From Mycobacterium sp. NBC_00419 (GTDB lineage: Bacteria > Actinomycetota > Actinomycetes > Mycobacteriales > Mycobacteriaceae): a stretch of 64,000 bases of DNA. Made by a program: the position numbers and the translations under genes. How positions within the stretch are numbered: the first letter of the stretch is position 1; every line of letters starts with the position of its first letter. The stretch is from assembly GCF_036023875.1 (NCBI RefSeq), contig NZ_CP107931.1, positions 5,551,437 through 5,615,436 on the forward strand. Reading direction: 5' to 3'. A model generated the notes under the pieces. It was not told the DNA's origin, made no database searches, and worked only from the letters and a program-made list of their open reading frames with translations. Shown piece by piece: positions 1 through 10,158 of the stretch.

Positions 1-95
1 GCGTCGGTCAGACCATCAAGACCTGGTCGATCATGGAAACGGTGCTGTCCGTGAGCGGCCTGGTGGTGGTACTGCTGCTCGGTCTGGTGATCTAG
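1..95 (+). CDS. GntP-family permease, C-terminal fragment (partial)
   Basis: An open frame enters from the left edge and ends at TAG 93-95, giving about 30 residues (VGQTIKTWSIMETVLS followed by a hydrophobic segment ending LLLGLVI). A short amphipathic stretch with TIKTWSIMET leading into a last transmembrane helix is how gluconate:H+ symporters of the GntP family end, so this is probably the final helix of such a permease. Only the tail is visible, so substrate and start cannot be judged. The LuxR-type gene 43 bases downstream could respond to the same substrate, but nothing shown here proves it. Confidence 0.55.
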   Translation, partial: VGQTIKTWSIMETVLSVSGLVVVLLLGLVI

Positions 96-138
96 CGCTT
101 CTCTGATCGCGGTCCCGGGCAGCTGTTAGCGTCCCAAT

Positions 139-1257
139 GTGAACCGCGTAGGCAGCGAACCGCAGATCGATGCGCTGGCGGGTTCACTACCGGTGTGGCC
201 GGACAATCCACCGGCCAGTCCACGGGCGCAACAACGTGCCGCCCTCGACGACGAGCTGGCGGACCTGGAGGAGCTTCTCGGCCGTCTCACCGCAACTGCC
301 GCACCCGAGTTGACGGCGGCGGTGCGCGCACTGGCCGACGTGCACGAACGTCGTGACCAGGTGGCAGACGCCCAGCTCCGGGACCGGCTCGACGTCTTGG
401 ACCGGGTGCAGAAGGCACTGTCGTACCTGCGCCGAATGCCCAGCGCCGAGGCGATCATCGCCGCCGCCCCGCGGCAGGCCTGCGAAGCATGCGGCTTCGA
501 TCGTGCCGTGCTCTATCGGTTGCGCGGCAAAGAGCTGCTGGCCGAATCATTCTGGATCGCCGGTGATCCGACCGCAGCCGCGCGGTTGCTCGCGTTCAGC
601 CGCGAGCATCCCGCCGAACTCACCGCCAGGGTCCTCGAATCCGAGATGATCCGGGGTCGCAAGCCGATGGCGATCCAGGATGCCCTCGGCAATCCGCGGG
701 CGGTGACCGAGTTGGTCGAAGCCTACGACACCCATTCCTATGTCGCGGCGCCGATCATGCCGGAGGGCAGGGTCATCGGCTTCCTGCACGCCGATCATCG
801 ACTCAAGCCGCGCCGGGTCGACGACTTCGATCGTGACAGTCTGTGGGCATTCGCCGAGGGCTTCGGGCACGTGGTCGAGCGGGCCCAACTCGCCGATCGC
901 CTGCGCGCCCAGGGCGACGAACTCCGGCGGTTGCTGCAACGCACGGATGCCGTCGTGGCCGAGTACCTGGATGCGGAAGTAGAACTCGTGCGCGGCGATT
1001 CAGCGGGCGCGAGCGCCTCGAGCGCGACCACCGCGATCCTGCCGCCGATCGACACTGCGATCACCGGGCAACTGTCCAAACGCGAGCTCGAAGTTCTCGC
1101 CCTGTTGGGCACCGGGGCATCCAACGCTCACATCGCCGCGCGGCTGGTGATTGCCGAGGACACCGCGAAGTCACACGTGAAGCGGATTCTGCGAAAACTC
1201 GGCGCTGCCAACCGTGTCGAGGCAGCGACCATCTGGCTCAAAGCGCAGCAACCGTGA
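139..1257 (+). CDS. GAF-domain LuxR-family transcriptional regulator
   Basis: The 372-residue protein starts at GTG. Residues about 30-95 are helical (many Leu/Ala/Glu), about 105-250 have the pattern of a GAF sensory domain (SAEAIIAAAPRQACEACGFDRAVLYRL at its start), and about 310-372 form a clear LuxR/FixJ helix-turn-helix beginning SKRELEVLALLGTGASN and containing AEDTAKSHVKRILRKL. There is no receiver domain, so it is not a two-component regulator. The GAF domain presumably senses a small molecule, and the protein acts as a cytoplasmic DNA-binding regulator. Similar GAF-LuxR proteins are common in actinobacteria. Family certain, ligand and targets unknown. Confidence 0.9.
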   Translation: MNRVGSEPQIDALAGSLPVWPDNPPASPRAQQRAALDDELADLEELLGRLTATAAPELTAAVRALADVHERRDQVADAQLRDRLDVLDRVQKALSYLRRMPSAEAIIAAAPRQACEACGFDRAVLYRLRGKELLAESFWIAGDPTAAARLLAFSREHPAELTARVLESEMIRGRKPMAIQDALGNPRAVTELVEAYDTHSYVAAPIMPEGRVIGFLHADHRLKPRRVDDFDRDSLWAFAEGFGHVVERAQLADRLRAQGDELRRLLQRTDAVVAEYLDAEVELVRGDSAGASASSATTAILPPIDTAITGQLSKRELEVLALLGTGASNAHIAARLVIAEDTAKSHVKRILRKLGAANRVEAATIWLKAQQP

Positions 1258-1270
1258 CCGGCTGCCTCCT

Positions 1271-1780
1271 CTAATCGCCAAGTTGCGCATCGACGGCCGC
1301 GGGAGCTTTCCTGACCAGGGAGCGCCACGCGATCATGGCCAACACGACCATCACAATGACGATGCCGACGTAGAAGAGAAAGAACGGGATGCGGTTCGTC
1401 AGTGGACCGCCGAAGTAGAGTCCGCGGCTGTTGGGGAACAACGCGTCGAACAACGAGGCGACAGAGAACATCCACCCCACGCCGATCATCCCGATCGAGA
1501 CCCGCCGTAGACCCTTGCCGCCGAAGGGCAGCAGTGGCAACAGCAGTGCCAGGATCCACAGGATCAGACCGTTGATGATGGCTTCCAAATGCGACATCCG
1601 CCAGGCCTTCTCGCTTCCCGGCAGTTTGACGTCGAACACCGGGAACGGCCACACATCGATGCGGCCCAGGAGAACGAACAGAAAACCGAACCCGGCGACC
1701 CCGCCCAGGAAGATCAGCAAGGCACCATGACCGATCAACAGGCGCTGAGTATTTCGGATGGCGGAGGGTTGTTGTGTCAT
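1271..1780 (-). CDS. styrene-oxide-isomerase-like (StyC-like) integral membrane protein
   Basis: About 169 residues with four hydrophobic segments. From memory of Pseudomonas StyC, the layout is the same: a GHG near the first helix (IGHGALLIF), then LPGSEKAW and SHLEAIINGL (StyC has VPGSPEGW and AHSGPALNG), then FPNSRGLYFG (StyC FSPNRGLTFG). In StyC the His of the AHS segment binds heme b and the nearby Asn helps catalysis; both are kept here. The catalytic Tyr that StyC has in the third helix seems to be Ser here, so isomerase activity on epoxides is doubtful. The start chosen is the ATG of MTQQPS; an upstream ATG at 1828 would add 16 uncharacteristic residues. The divergent neighbour is a flavin oxidoreductase. 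Confidence 0.65.
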   Translation of the reverse strand: MTQQPSAIRNTQRLLIGHGALLIFLGGVAGFGFLFVLLGRIDVWPFPVFDVKLPGSEKAWRMSHLEAIINGLILWILALLLPLLPFGGKGLRRVSIGMIGVGWMFSVASLFDALFPNSRGLYFGGPLTNRIPFFLFYVGIVIVMVVLAMIAWRSLVRKAPAAVDAQLGD

Positions 1781-1970
1781 CGCTGTCCTTGGCTTGTCGG
1801 GACCGGGGCGCTGCGTGCCGGGCTCCATGGTGCCGATCCGATCTTCGTATGCACGCTGAACAAAGCCCTTTCACTCCGAATGGCTACAACGTGTACCACT
1901 TATGGCGAAGAAACCGGTCTGCGGCCCGATCTACGTTGTGGGGCAAGCTCGTGAGCGAGAGGCCGATTCG

Positions 1971-3302
1971 ATGAATTCAGTAGCGCAGCATCTCGATACC
2001 GATTACCTGATCCTGGGTGCCGGCGCCATGGGCATGGCGTTCGCCGACGTGATCCTCAACGAGGATCCCGCGGCGCGCATCGTCATCGTCGACCGGCGCG
2101 CCAACCCGGGAGGCCATTGGAACGATGCCTACCCGTTCGTACGGCTGCATCAGCCCGCGGAGTTCTACGGCCTGAATTCCACGGCTCTGGGCCAGGGCGG
2201 AGCCGACCTGAGCTCAGGCCCGGAGATCGTCGCCTACTTCCGTAGGGCCATGGACGCATTCCTGGCGACCGGCCGGGTCACGTTCCTGCCGATGAGCGAG
2301 CATCAGGGCGACGGCAGGGTCGTGTCCACGGTCGATGGTGATCGGGTCACCACCGTCACGGCCAGGCGACGCATCGTCGACGCCACGTTCATGAATGTGA
2401 CCGTGCCCTCGGTGTGCCCGCCGCGCTACTCCGTCGACCCCGGCGTGAACCTCATACCGCCCAATGGCCTGGCCCGGATCGGTCGACCGCCGCAACGCTA
2501 CGTGGTCATCGGGGCCGGAAAGACCGGGATGGATTCGATCTTGTTCCTGCTGGACAACGGGGTTGCCCCGGAGCGGATCCAATGGATCATGTCGCAGGAC
2601 GCGTGGCTTCTCAACCGTGCGGCGATGCAACCGGGAATCGTGCTCGACACGGTCGTGTCGATGATGCAGAGCTTGGTCGACGCGGCGAGTGCCGATGACA
2701 TCTTCCTGCGGCTGGAGCGCCAAGGCCTGATCTTTCGGCTCGATACCCACACACTGCCGACCAAGTGGCGCTGCGCAACGGTGGACGCACCGGAATTGGG
2801 CAAGTTGCGCCGCATCGACACCATCGTGCGGATGGGCCGTGTGCAACGCGTCGGCAGCGGTGAGATCCTGCTCGACCGAGGAAGCGTCGACGTCCTCGCC
2901 GACAGCCTCTTCGTCGACTGTTCGGCCGACGGGTTGGCCAAAGTTGCTCCGCAGCCGCTATTTTCGCCCGGCCGCGTCACATTGCAGCCGATCTTCATGT
3001 GCCAGCAGACCTTCAGCGCGGCGTTGATCGCTCACCTGGAGTTACTCAAGGGCAGTGACGAGCGCCGCAACCGGATCTGCACCCCTGTCCCGCACCCGCA
3101 GCTCAAGGAGGACATATCCGCTCAGCTGGTCACCACTGCGCAGAACATGATCAACTGCAACCGCCACATACCGGTCTGGCTGCGGCGCAGCCGACTGTAT
3201 CTGGGGCACCACTGCACGCCGTCGCGCTACCTGACCGGCTCGGCCAAGATCCTCCTGCTGCAGCGCCGAGCCGTCGCCGCCATGAATCGGGTCGGCTCGT
3301 GA
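1971..3302 (+). CDS. FAD/NAD(P)-binding oxidoreductase
   Basis: 443 residues from ATG 1971. An earlier in-frame ATG at 1902 would add residues that look non-coding, and the Rossmann motif should lie near the N-terminus. An FAD-type motif GAGAMG sits at residues 16-21, followed by the acidic end of beta-2 and GGHW, and a second dinucleotide motif VIGAGKTGMD lies near residue 200, as in two-Rossmann flavin monooxygenases and disulfide reductases. No redox-active CxxxxC and no Baeyer-Villiger fingerprint is visible. It is divergent from the StyC-like gene, with 190 bases between. The substrate cannot be deduced. Confidence 0.8.
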   Translation: MNSVAQHLDTDYLILGAGAMGMAFADVILNEDPAARIVIVDRRANPGGHWNDAYPFVRLHQPAEFYGLNSTALGQGGADLSSGPEIVAYFRRAMDAFLATGRVTFLPMSEHQGDGRVVSTVDGDRVTTVTARRRIVDATFMNVTVPSVCPPRYSVDPGVNLIPPNGLARIGRPPQRYVVIGAGKTGMDSILFLLDNGVAPERIQWIMSQDAWLLNRAAMQPGIVLDTVVSMMQSLVDAASADDIFLRLERQGLIFRLDTHTLPTKWRCATVDAPELGKLRRIDTIVRMGRVQRVGSGEILLDRGSVDVLADSLFVDCSADGLAKVAPQPLFSPGRVTLQPIFMCQQTFSAALIAHLELLKGSDERRNRICTPVPHPQLKEDISAQLVTTAQNMINCNRHIPVWLRRSRLYLGHHCTPSRYLTGSAKILLLQRRAVAAMNRVGS

Positions 3303-3310
3303 GCCGCCGA

Positions 3311-3336
3311 GGTCAGGGCGACGTCAGCCCTTGACC
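3311..3336. terminator. hairpin between convergent genes
   Basis: GGTCAGGGC at 3311-3319 pairs with GCCCTTGACC at 3327-3336 (one bulged T) around a 7-base loop. It lies between the stop of the flavoprotein gene and the end of the RDD gene on the other strand, partly over the RDD stop. No T-tract follows, as is usual for mycobacterial terminators, so this is a structural inference. Confidence 0.4.
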
Positions 3337-3854
3337 ACCTGGGTGCCGCCGGCGAGTTCATCGTGCTTGCCCTGCTTGGTCGGGCTGTTGTTGATCGTCA
3401 CCGCGATGACGATGTAGGCGATGAACGCGAAAAGGCCGCCGATGTAGGGGATCACCGACAGCAGGGTGAACGAGTTGCGGATCGCCGACTGCTGAACGTT
3501 CGGTTTGGGTGCCCCACCGGGGCCGTGGACCGACAGCCCGAGAAGCTTCTTGGCCGGCGTCCAGCCCTGCGTGACCTCGAAGATCACGAAGTAGGCGAAC
3601 GTCAGCAGGCCCGAAAACAGGCCGGTGACAAGGATATTGCTCGTCGCGTGGAAGATCAGCGCCAATACGAAGGCGACGATGTTGACGAAGATTCCGTCGA
3701 TCAGGCGGGCCGCGAACCGCACACCGAGGCCGCCCGGCTGGCCGTAGGGGCTAGGCGGCGGATAACCGCCCGGCTGGCCGTACTGACCCGGCGGAGGAGG
3801 CGGAAAGCCCTGCGGCTGCCCGTAGGCGTTGGGGTCGTAGTCACCCGTCGTCAT
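3324..3854 (-). CDS. RDD family membrane protein
   Basis: 176 residues. The first 45 are a cytoplasmic tail rich in Pro, Gly, Gln and Tyr (QGFPPPPPGQYGQPGGYPPP), typical of mycobacterial RDD proteins. The RDD domain begins with GVRFAARLIDGIFVN, carrying the Arg and the first Asp that name the family, and continues through three or four hydrophobic segments with ALIFHATSNILV and FAYFVIFEVTQGWTPAKKLLGL. The role is unknown; RDD proteins have been linked to ion or solute transport. It stands alone, with a DoxX gene upstream on the same strand 90 bases away. Confidence 0.88.
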   Translation of the reverse strand: MTTGDYDPNAYGQPQGFPPPPPGQYGQPGGYPPPSPYGQPGGLGVRFAARLIDGIFVNIVAFVLALIFHATSNILVTGLFSGLLTFAYFVIFEVTQGWTPAKKLLGLSVHGPGGAPKPNVQQSAIRNSFTLLSVIPYIGGLFAFIAYIVIAVTINNSPTKQGKHDELAGGTQVVKG

Positions 3855-3944
3855 CAGATCTCCTCGGTGCCGATGTCATGGGGCACCCAATCTACCCCGC
3901 AGACCGGCCGAGATCTGAGCCTTCGCCGCGCCGCGATCACAACC

Positions 3945-4751
3945 TCAGCGCTTGGCCAGCCGCCTGGCTCGCGACCGGGTGGTACCGGCCAGCTCGCCGC
4001 CCTGCTCACGCGCCGCATCGGCGATCTCCGCGCTGCGTTCGCGCGCCACGTCGGCCAGGTCAGCACCGCGGTCGCGCGCCACCTCGGCGAATTCGGCGCC
4101 GCGTTCGCGGGCGACCTCGGCCAGCTCGACACCGCGCTTGCGTGCCGCCTCCAGGAAGGGGGCGGTCCGTTCACCCGCGACCAGGGCGAGCTCGCGGCCG
4201 CGTTCGGCGCCGGCCTGCAGCCCGTGGCCGACCTTGTCGGCGAATTCGCCGTCCAGCAGTGCCGTGTTCGAGCCGGGCAGCGTCGCAGCGACCGCCTCGC
4301 TGACCTTGTGTGCCGCCCGGCGGCCACGCCAGCCCAGCGACGGCTTACCCGCGGTATCGGCGGAGGCGATGATCAGACCACCGAGCAGGCTGATGTCGGT
4401 CATGAACTCCCGGCGCTTCTGCGCCTTGCGCTGCTGGTCGTTCTCGTTCCAGAACATGTGCGCGCCGAGGTTGGCCGGAATCACCGTGGCCGCCAGGGCC
4501 GCCGAGGCCAGCCGCGGGAGCCGGCCGGTGGCCAGCAGCAGCCCGCCGCCGATCTGCACCGCGGCCGTCACCTTCGCGAACGTCTCCGCATCATCGGGAA
4601 CGCCACCGCCGATCGGGTCGGGAAGTCTCTGCAGTCCCTCCAGCGTCGGACGGGCGGCGTCGGCTGCCAGCTTCGGACTGCGCAACGCATCGATACCCTG
4701 GCCGATGAACACGGCCGCCAGCATGGGACGGGCCACTCTGCGAATCAACAT
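3945..4751 (-). CDS. DoxX family membrane protein with 11-residue-repeat C-terminal tail
   Basis: 268 residues. Residues 1-150 are a DoxX-type four-helix membrane domain (starts MLIRRVARPMLAAVFIGQG; contains PANLGAHMFWNEN). ATG 4751 is preferred over a TTG at 4784 because the family normally begins MLIRR. After about residue 180 the protein changes to a long charged helix of tandem 11-residue units such as ARERGAEFAEV and ARDRGADLADV, ending in a basic RSRARRLAKR. DoxX proteins are associated with redox and thiol homeostasis in mycobacteria; the repeat tail is unusual and could be a membrane-surface or coiled-coil element. A TetR gene lies 101 bases upstream on the same strand. Confidence 0.85.
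   Translation of the reverse strand: MLIRRVARPMLAAVFIGQGIDALRSPKLAADAARPTLEGLQRLPDPIGGGVPDDAETFAKVTAAVQIGGGLLLATGRLPRLASAALAATVIPANLGAHMFWNENDQQRKAQKRREFMTDISLLGGLIIASADTAGKPSLGWRGRRAAHKVSEAVAATLPGSNTALLDGEFADKVGHGLQAGAERGRELALVAGERTAPFLEAARKRGVELAEVARERGAEFAEVARDRGADLADVARERSAEIADAAREQGGELAGTTRSRARRLAKR
3948..4211 (-). repeat. tandem 33-bp / 11-residue repeats in the DoxX tail
   Basis: Eight successive 11-residue units can be laid end to end from residue 181 to 268, with consensus A-R-x-R-G-x-E-L-A-x-V. The central four (residues 203-246) are the most regular, and their DNA also repeats with a 33-base period. An 11-residue period is typical of right-handed or LEA-like amphipathic helices rather than heptad coiled coils. 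Confidence 0.85.
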
Positions 4752-4852
4752 GGCGCCGGTGTTCCCGGCCGCGCCGCTGGCCAAACCCGTCGAGGCCCAG
4801 CTTCAGTGTTGGGTCCGGTGCCGGGCCCTGCCGAGACGAGTTCGACGGCTTC

Positions 4853-5425
4853 TCAGCTCAGCAGCATTCGCGCGGAACGTTCGAGCTTCGAGGAGATCTC
4901 GGTATAGGAGGCATAGCCCATTCCGGCGCGCACCAGGGCGCCCGCGTACAGCTGCTCGAGAGATTCGACGATCTCTGAATCTGGCTGTGCGCCAAGGGCT
5001 GTGCACAACCGGTGGTGAATCTCCCTGCCGATGCGAAAGCGCAGGTGCTCGACGTCGGGATCCTTGCCCAGCAGCGCGGTGGTCACCGCACCGGCCAGTT
5101 CAGGTTCGTCGGCGACCAGCAGGGCGATGTTGCGCAACACCACCACCACACGATCCACCGGATCGGCGGAGTCGAACGGGGGAGCGGGCGTCGACGCCAT
5201 CCGGCGCCAGAACACCTCGGCGACCAAATGCTCTTTGGACGAGAAATAGGTGTATGCCGTGGCCGCGCCCACACCGGCCTCGGCGGCGACCATCCGAATT
5301 GTCAGTCCGGCGAAACCTTCTCGGCTCAACACCTCCACCGCAGCACGGCCGAGGCGTTCCACGGTGGCCGCCTGCTTGGCTGTCAACCGGCGCCGTGTCG
5401 CTTCGCGAGCTACCGGTTCAGACAC
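4853..5425 (-). CDS. TetR family transcriptional regulator
   Basis: 190 residues from GTG 5425 (MSEPVAREATRRRL); a longer ORF to 5485 adds non-typical residues. The N-terminal TetR helix-turn-helix is clear: EGFAGLTIRMVAAEAGVGAA followed by TAYTYFSSKEHLVAEVF. The C-terminal ligand domain has the ADEPELAGAVTTALLG pattern of regulators common in mycobacteria. It is divergent from a methyltransferase gene (82 bases between starts) and lies upstream of doxX. The ligand is unknown. Confidence 0.9.
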   Translation of the reverse strand: MSEPVAREATRRRLTAKQAATVERLGRAAVEVLSREGFAGLTIRMVAAEAGVGAATAYTYFSSKEHLVAEVFWRRMASTPAPPFDSADPVDRVVVVLRNIALLVADEPELAGAVTTALLGKDPDVEHLRFRIGREIHHRLCTALGAQPDSEIVESLEQLYAGALVRAGMGYASYTEISSKLERSARMLLS

Positions 5426-5498
5426 ATGTCCGGACGCTACTACAACGCATACCGGTCGACAAGATGCGCGCTGGCCATCCGGCATGGCGACACGATAG

Positions 5499-7237
<1,739 letters not shown>

Positions 7238-7254
<17 letters not shown>

Positions 7255-7969
7255 CGGTCACCGGCTTCTCGAAGTAGAGCGCGACACTCTTGCCCACCAC
7301 GGGGTTGAGTGCGGACTCGGCCACCCTGGTCAGCGCGGGCCTCGACATCATGTCCCAGACCAGCAGCTTGTGATACGCCTTGACCGCCGGATGTTCCGGC
7401 TTCTCCACGCCGACAGCACATTTGAGCCACCAGAACGGTGAATGCAACGCGTGGGCATGATGGGAGTGGGTGAACGTCAGGCCGCCCCTGGTCAGTTTGG
7501 CGCGCAGTTCGTCGGCCTTGTAGATGCGGATGTGACCGCCCTCGTTGGCGTGATACTCGTCGGAGAGCAGCCAGCAGACCTTCTCCGGAAGCCACCGGGG
7601 CACGGTCACCGCCAGGGAACCGCCTGGTTTGAGCACGCGGATCAGTTCGGTGATCGCGGCGTCGTCATCGGGGATGTGCTCTAGGATCTCCGAGGCGATC
7701 ACGCAGTCGAAGCTGCCGTCGGGGTAGGGCAGGGCCAGCGCGTCGCCGACGACGACCTGGGCCTTGGCGGACTCGGGTGCCTCGCCGGCCTCTCCCATCG
7801 CCTGCAGCATGGTGTCAACATTGGCCAGTTCCTCGGCGTCCTGGTCGAAGGCGATCACGTTGGCGCCGCGGCGGTAGGCCTCGAAGCTGTGCCGCCCGGC
7901 GCCGCATCCGACGTCGATGACGTTGCTTCCCGGCCCCACGTGCAGCCGGTCGTAGTTCACCGTCAGCAT
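7238..7969 (-). CDS. class I SAM-dependent methyltransferase (Methyltransf_11 type)
   Basis: 243 residues from ATG 7969, which overlaps the stop of the glycosyltransferase (ATGCTGA). Motif I is VIDVGCGAGRHSFEA, then NVIAFDQD, LPYPDGSFDCVIASEILEHIPDD and LKPGGSLAVTVPRWLPE, a textbook small-molecule methyltransferase. The C-terminal part (HHAHALHSPFWWLKCAVG) resembles methyltransferases that accompany glycosyltransferases in surface-glycan loci. It is the middle gene of a three-gene operon. Confidence 0.9.
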
Positions 7970-9243
7970 GGTTCGTCGACCACCTCGATGTCGGAGTGGA
8001 CCCGCCCGGTGCGGGCGATCGCGTGTTCGTATACCCGTACTGTCTGCGCGGCTACCGACTCCCAGCTGAACACGTCGAGCGCGCGGCGCCGGCCGGCGGT
8101 GCCGAGCCATTGCCTGCGCTCCGGAGAGCTGAGCAGGCGGTCCAGGGCGAAGGTGAGTTCACCGACGTCGCCGGGCTTGACCAGGTCGGCGCACTCGCCG
8201 TCGGCTCCGAGCACCTCGGGCAGCGCCCCGGCCCGGCTGGCCACGATCGGCGTCCCGCTGGCCATCGCCTCCACCGCCGGAAGCGAGAAGCCCTCGTAGA
8301 GCGACGGGATGCAGGCGATCTCCGCGGAGGCGAACAGCTCGGCGAGCTCGGCGTCGCTCAGTGCGCTGGAGATGTGCACGATGTCGGAGATGCCGAGCTC
8401 GGCGATCAGCTTCTCGGTGGGACCGTTGGGCTCCAGCTTGGCGACCAGCTGCAGCTGTAGGTTGTCGTGCTCAGCGCGCAGCCGGGCGACTGCCTGCAAC
8501 AGGTGACCGATGCCCTTCAGTGGCCGGTCAGCGCTCGAGATCGCGATGATGCGCCCCGGTACCCGCGGCAGGTCGTGCGGTTTGAACAGTTCGGTGTCCA
8601 CACCCAGGGGGACAACCCGCAGCTGCTGCGGGCTCACGCCGAAGTCGTCGGCGATGTCGGTGGCCGACGACGACGAGACGGTCAACAGATCGGGAATGTT
8701 GCGGGCAACCCTCTTCTGCATCTGGGCGAAGCCATACCACCTGTGCACCAAGGGCTTTCGCCACCACTTCGCGGCGGCGAGGTCCAGTACCCGGTCGCGG
8801 GTTATCGGATGGTGCACGGTGGCCACCACAGGCAGTCCGCTCGCGGCGATCTTGAGCAGCCCGGTGCCCAGGCACTGGTTGTCGTGCACGATGTCGAACT
8901 CGCCGCGGCGCTGCGCCAGCAGCCGGGCGGCGCGCAGGCTGAAGGTGCGCGGCTCGGGGAAGCCCGATGTCCACATGGTGGCCAGTTCCAGCAGGTCGAT
9001 CCCGTCGCGGATCTCGCTGGGCCGGGGAACCCGGAAGGGATCCGGCTCGCGGTAGAGGTCCAGGCTCGGAACTTCGGTCAGCCGGACTCGTGGATCGAGG
9101 ATCTCGGGGTAGGGCTGACCGGAGAAGACCTCCACCTGGTGGCCCAATTCGACCAGTCCCCGGCTCAGGTGACGGACGTAAACGCCCTGCCCACCGCAGT
9201 GTGTCTTGCTGCGATAGGACAGCAACGCAATTCGCATGGTCAT
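7963..9243 (-). CDS. GT4-family glycosyltransferase
   Basis: 426 residues with the two Rossmann-like lobes of GT-B enzymes: N-terminal MRIALLSYRSKTHCGGQGVYVRHLSRGL with the glycine-rich acceptor loop, and a C-terminal donor site YEGFSLPAVEAMASGTPIV containing the E-x7-E motif. It is probably a retaining, nucleotide-sugar-dependent enzyme acting at the cytoplasmic face. It is first in the operon with a methyltransferase and a six-hairpin protein. ATG 9237 is a second possible start, two codons in. Confidence 0.92.
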   Translation of the reverse strand: MTMRIALLSYRSKTHCGGQGVYVRHLSRGLVELGHQVEVFSGQPYPEILDPRVRLTEVPSLDLYREPDPFRVPRPSEIRDGIDLLELATMWTSGFPEPRTFSLRAARLLAQRRGEFDIVHDNQCLGTGLLKIAASGLPVVATVHHPITRDRVLDLAAAKWWRKPLVHRWYGFAQMQKRVARNIPDLLTVSSSSATDIADDFGVSPQQLRVVPLGVDTELFKPHDLPRVPGRIIAISSADRPLKGIGHLLQAVARLRAEHDNLQLQLVAKLEPNGPTEKLIAELGISDIVHISSALSDAELAELFASAEIACIPSLYEGFSLPAVEAMASGTPIVASRAGALPEVLGADGECADLVKPGDVGELTFALDRLLSSPERRQWLGTAGRRRALDVFSWESVAAQTVRVYEHAIARTGRVHSDIEVVDEPC

Positions 9244-9332
9244 GCTCCTGAACTGTCCGTGATCGACGCGGCCGGGTTACCCGTCAGGCTCGCATGTGTC
9301 ATGGTTGAGGTATCCGGACATCGGCGGCGAGC

Positions 9333-9359
9333 TGTCTGGACATGTGTCTGGACTATAAT
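9333..9359 (+). promoter_or_regulatory. promoter with TATAAT and direct repeats ahead of the MBL gene
   Basis: A perfect TATAAT at 9354-9359 follows two direct copies of TGTCTGGAC (9333-9341 and 9345-9353), spaced 12 bases start to start. A related TCCGGACAT lies just upstream near 9313. A sigma70-like -10 this good is uncommon in such GC-rich DNA. The repeats could be a regulator site. The leader to ATG 9427 would be about 60 bases. Confidence 0.5.
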
Positions 9360-9426
9360 TCGATTAGCTACATGTTGCAACGTAAGTACTGGGCGAACAG
9401 CTCGGCCAGCGACTATTTTCAGCCCT

Positions 9427-10158
9427 ATGTACTACGAGTGGGAATGGCCGGCCCAGGGTGTGTACCGATGTCGGTTGCCGTTCCTCGACGTCACCGTCGG
9501 TCTGGTTCAAGGCCGCGACAAGGTTGTCCTGATCGACTGCGGGACAACGCTTTTAGAAGCAGCTCAGCTCAGCAGCGACATCGCCGACATCACCGGTGCG
9601 GCGGTCACCCACATCGTGATGACCCATCATCACTTTGACCACATACTGGGAGCGCCGGGTTTCCCAGCGGCCCTCAGCTACGCGCCACCGGCCGTCGCGC
9701 GGGCCCTGACCACCGGGATCGGTGAGGTTCGCGCCCATGCCCTGCAGTACGGGGCGGACGTGGGTGAGCTCGACCGGGCGATCGCCGCGGCTCGGCCGCC
9801 CGACCACATCATCACCGAGGCCGACCTCGATCTCGGTGACCGAACCATCCACGTCGAACACCCCGGCCGCGGCCACACCGACCACGACCTGGTCGTGGTC
9901 GTCGCCCCGGTCGGTGCCCAGGAGCCCACCGTGGTCTTCTGCGGTGACCTGGTCGAGGAATCCGCCGACCCGGCGATCAACGCGGAGTCCGACGCGCGGG
10001 CCTGGCTGGGCACCCTGGATCGTGTTCTCGCACTCGGCGGTCCGGACGCGGTGTACATCCCTGGACATGGCGCGGCCGTCGACGCCACGTTCGTGCAGCG
10101 CCAGCGAGACTGGCTGGCAGCCCGCGCTATTCCTGCCCGTCCGGGGCCAACAGATTGA
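9427..10158 (+). CDS. MBL-fold metallo-hydrolase
   Basis: 243 residues from ATG 9427 (MYYEWEWPAQGVYRC); the open frame runs upstream without stops to 8467 but that part is antisense to the glycosyltransferase. The metal-binding motif HHHFDH is followed by HPGRGHTDHDL, VVFCGDLVEESADP and YIPGHGAAVD, so all metallo-beta-lactamase-fold ligands are present. Likely a hydrolase of a small ester, lactone or thioester. Its 3' end overlaps the convergent GntR gene by 32 bases. Confidence 0.9.
   Translation: MYYEWEWPAQGVYRCRLPFLDVTVGLVQGRDKVVLIDCGTTLLEAAQLSSDIADITGAAVTHIVMTHHHFDHILGAPGFPAALSYAPPAVARALTTGIGEVRAHALQYGADVGELDRAIAAARPPDHIITEADLDLGDRTIHVEHPGRGHTDHDLVVVVAPVGAQEPTVVFCGDLVEESADPAINAESDARAWLGTLDRVLALGGPDAVYIPGHGAAVDATFVQRQRDWLAARAIPARPGPTD

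Noticed and set aside
3363..4907. A 514-codon plus-strand frame over RDD and doxX
   Set aside because: Antisense to two recognised families and rich in Arg/Gly/Ala/Gln without domain pattern.
8467..9426. A long upstream extension of the MBL hydrolase frame
   Set aside because: It is antisense to the glycosyltransferase and the family begins at ATG 9427; GC-rich codon position bias explains the open frame.
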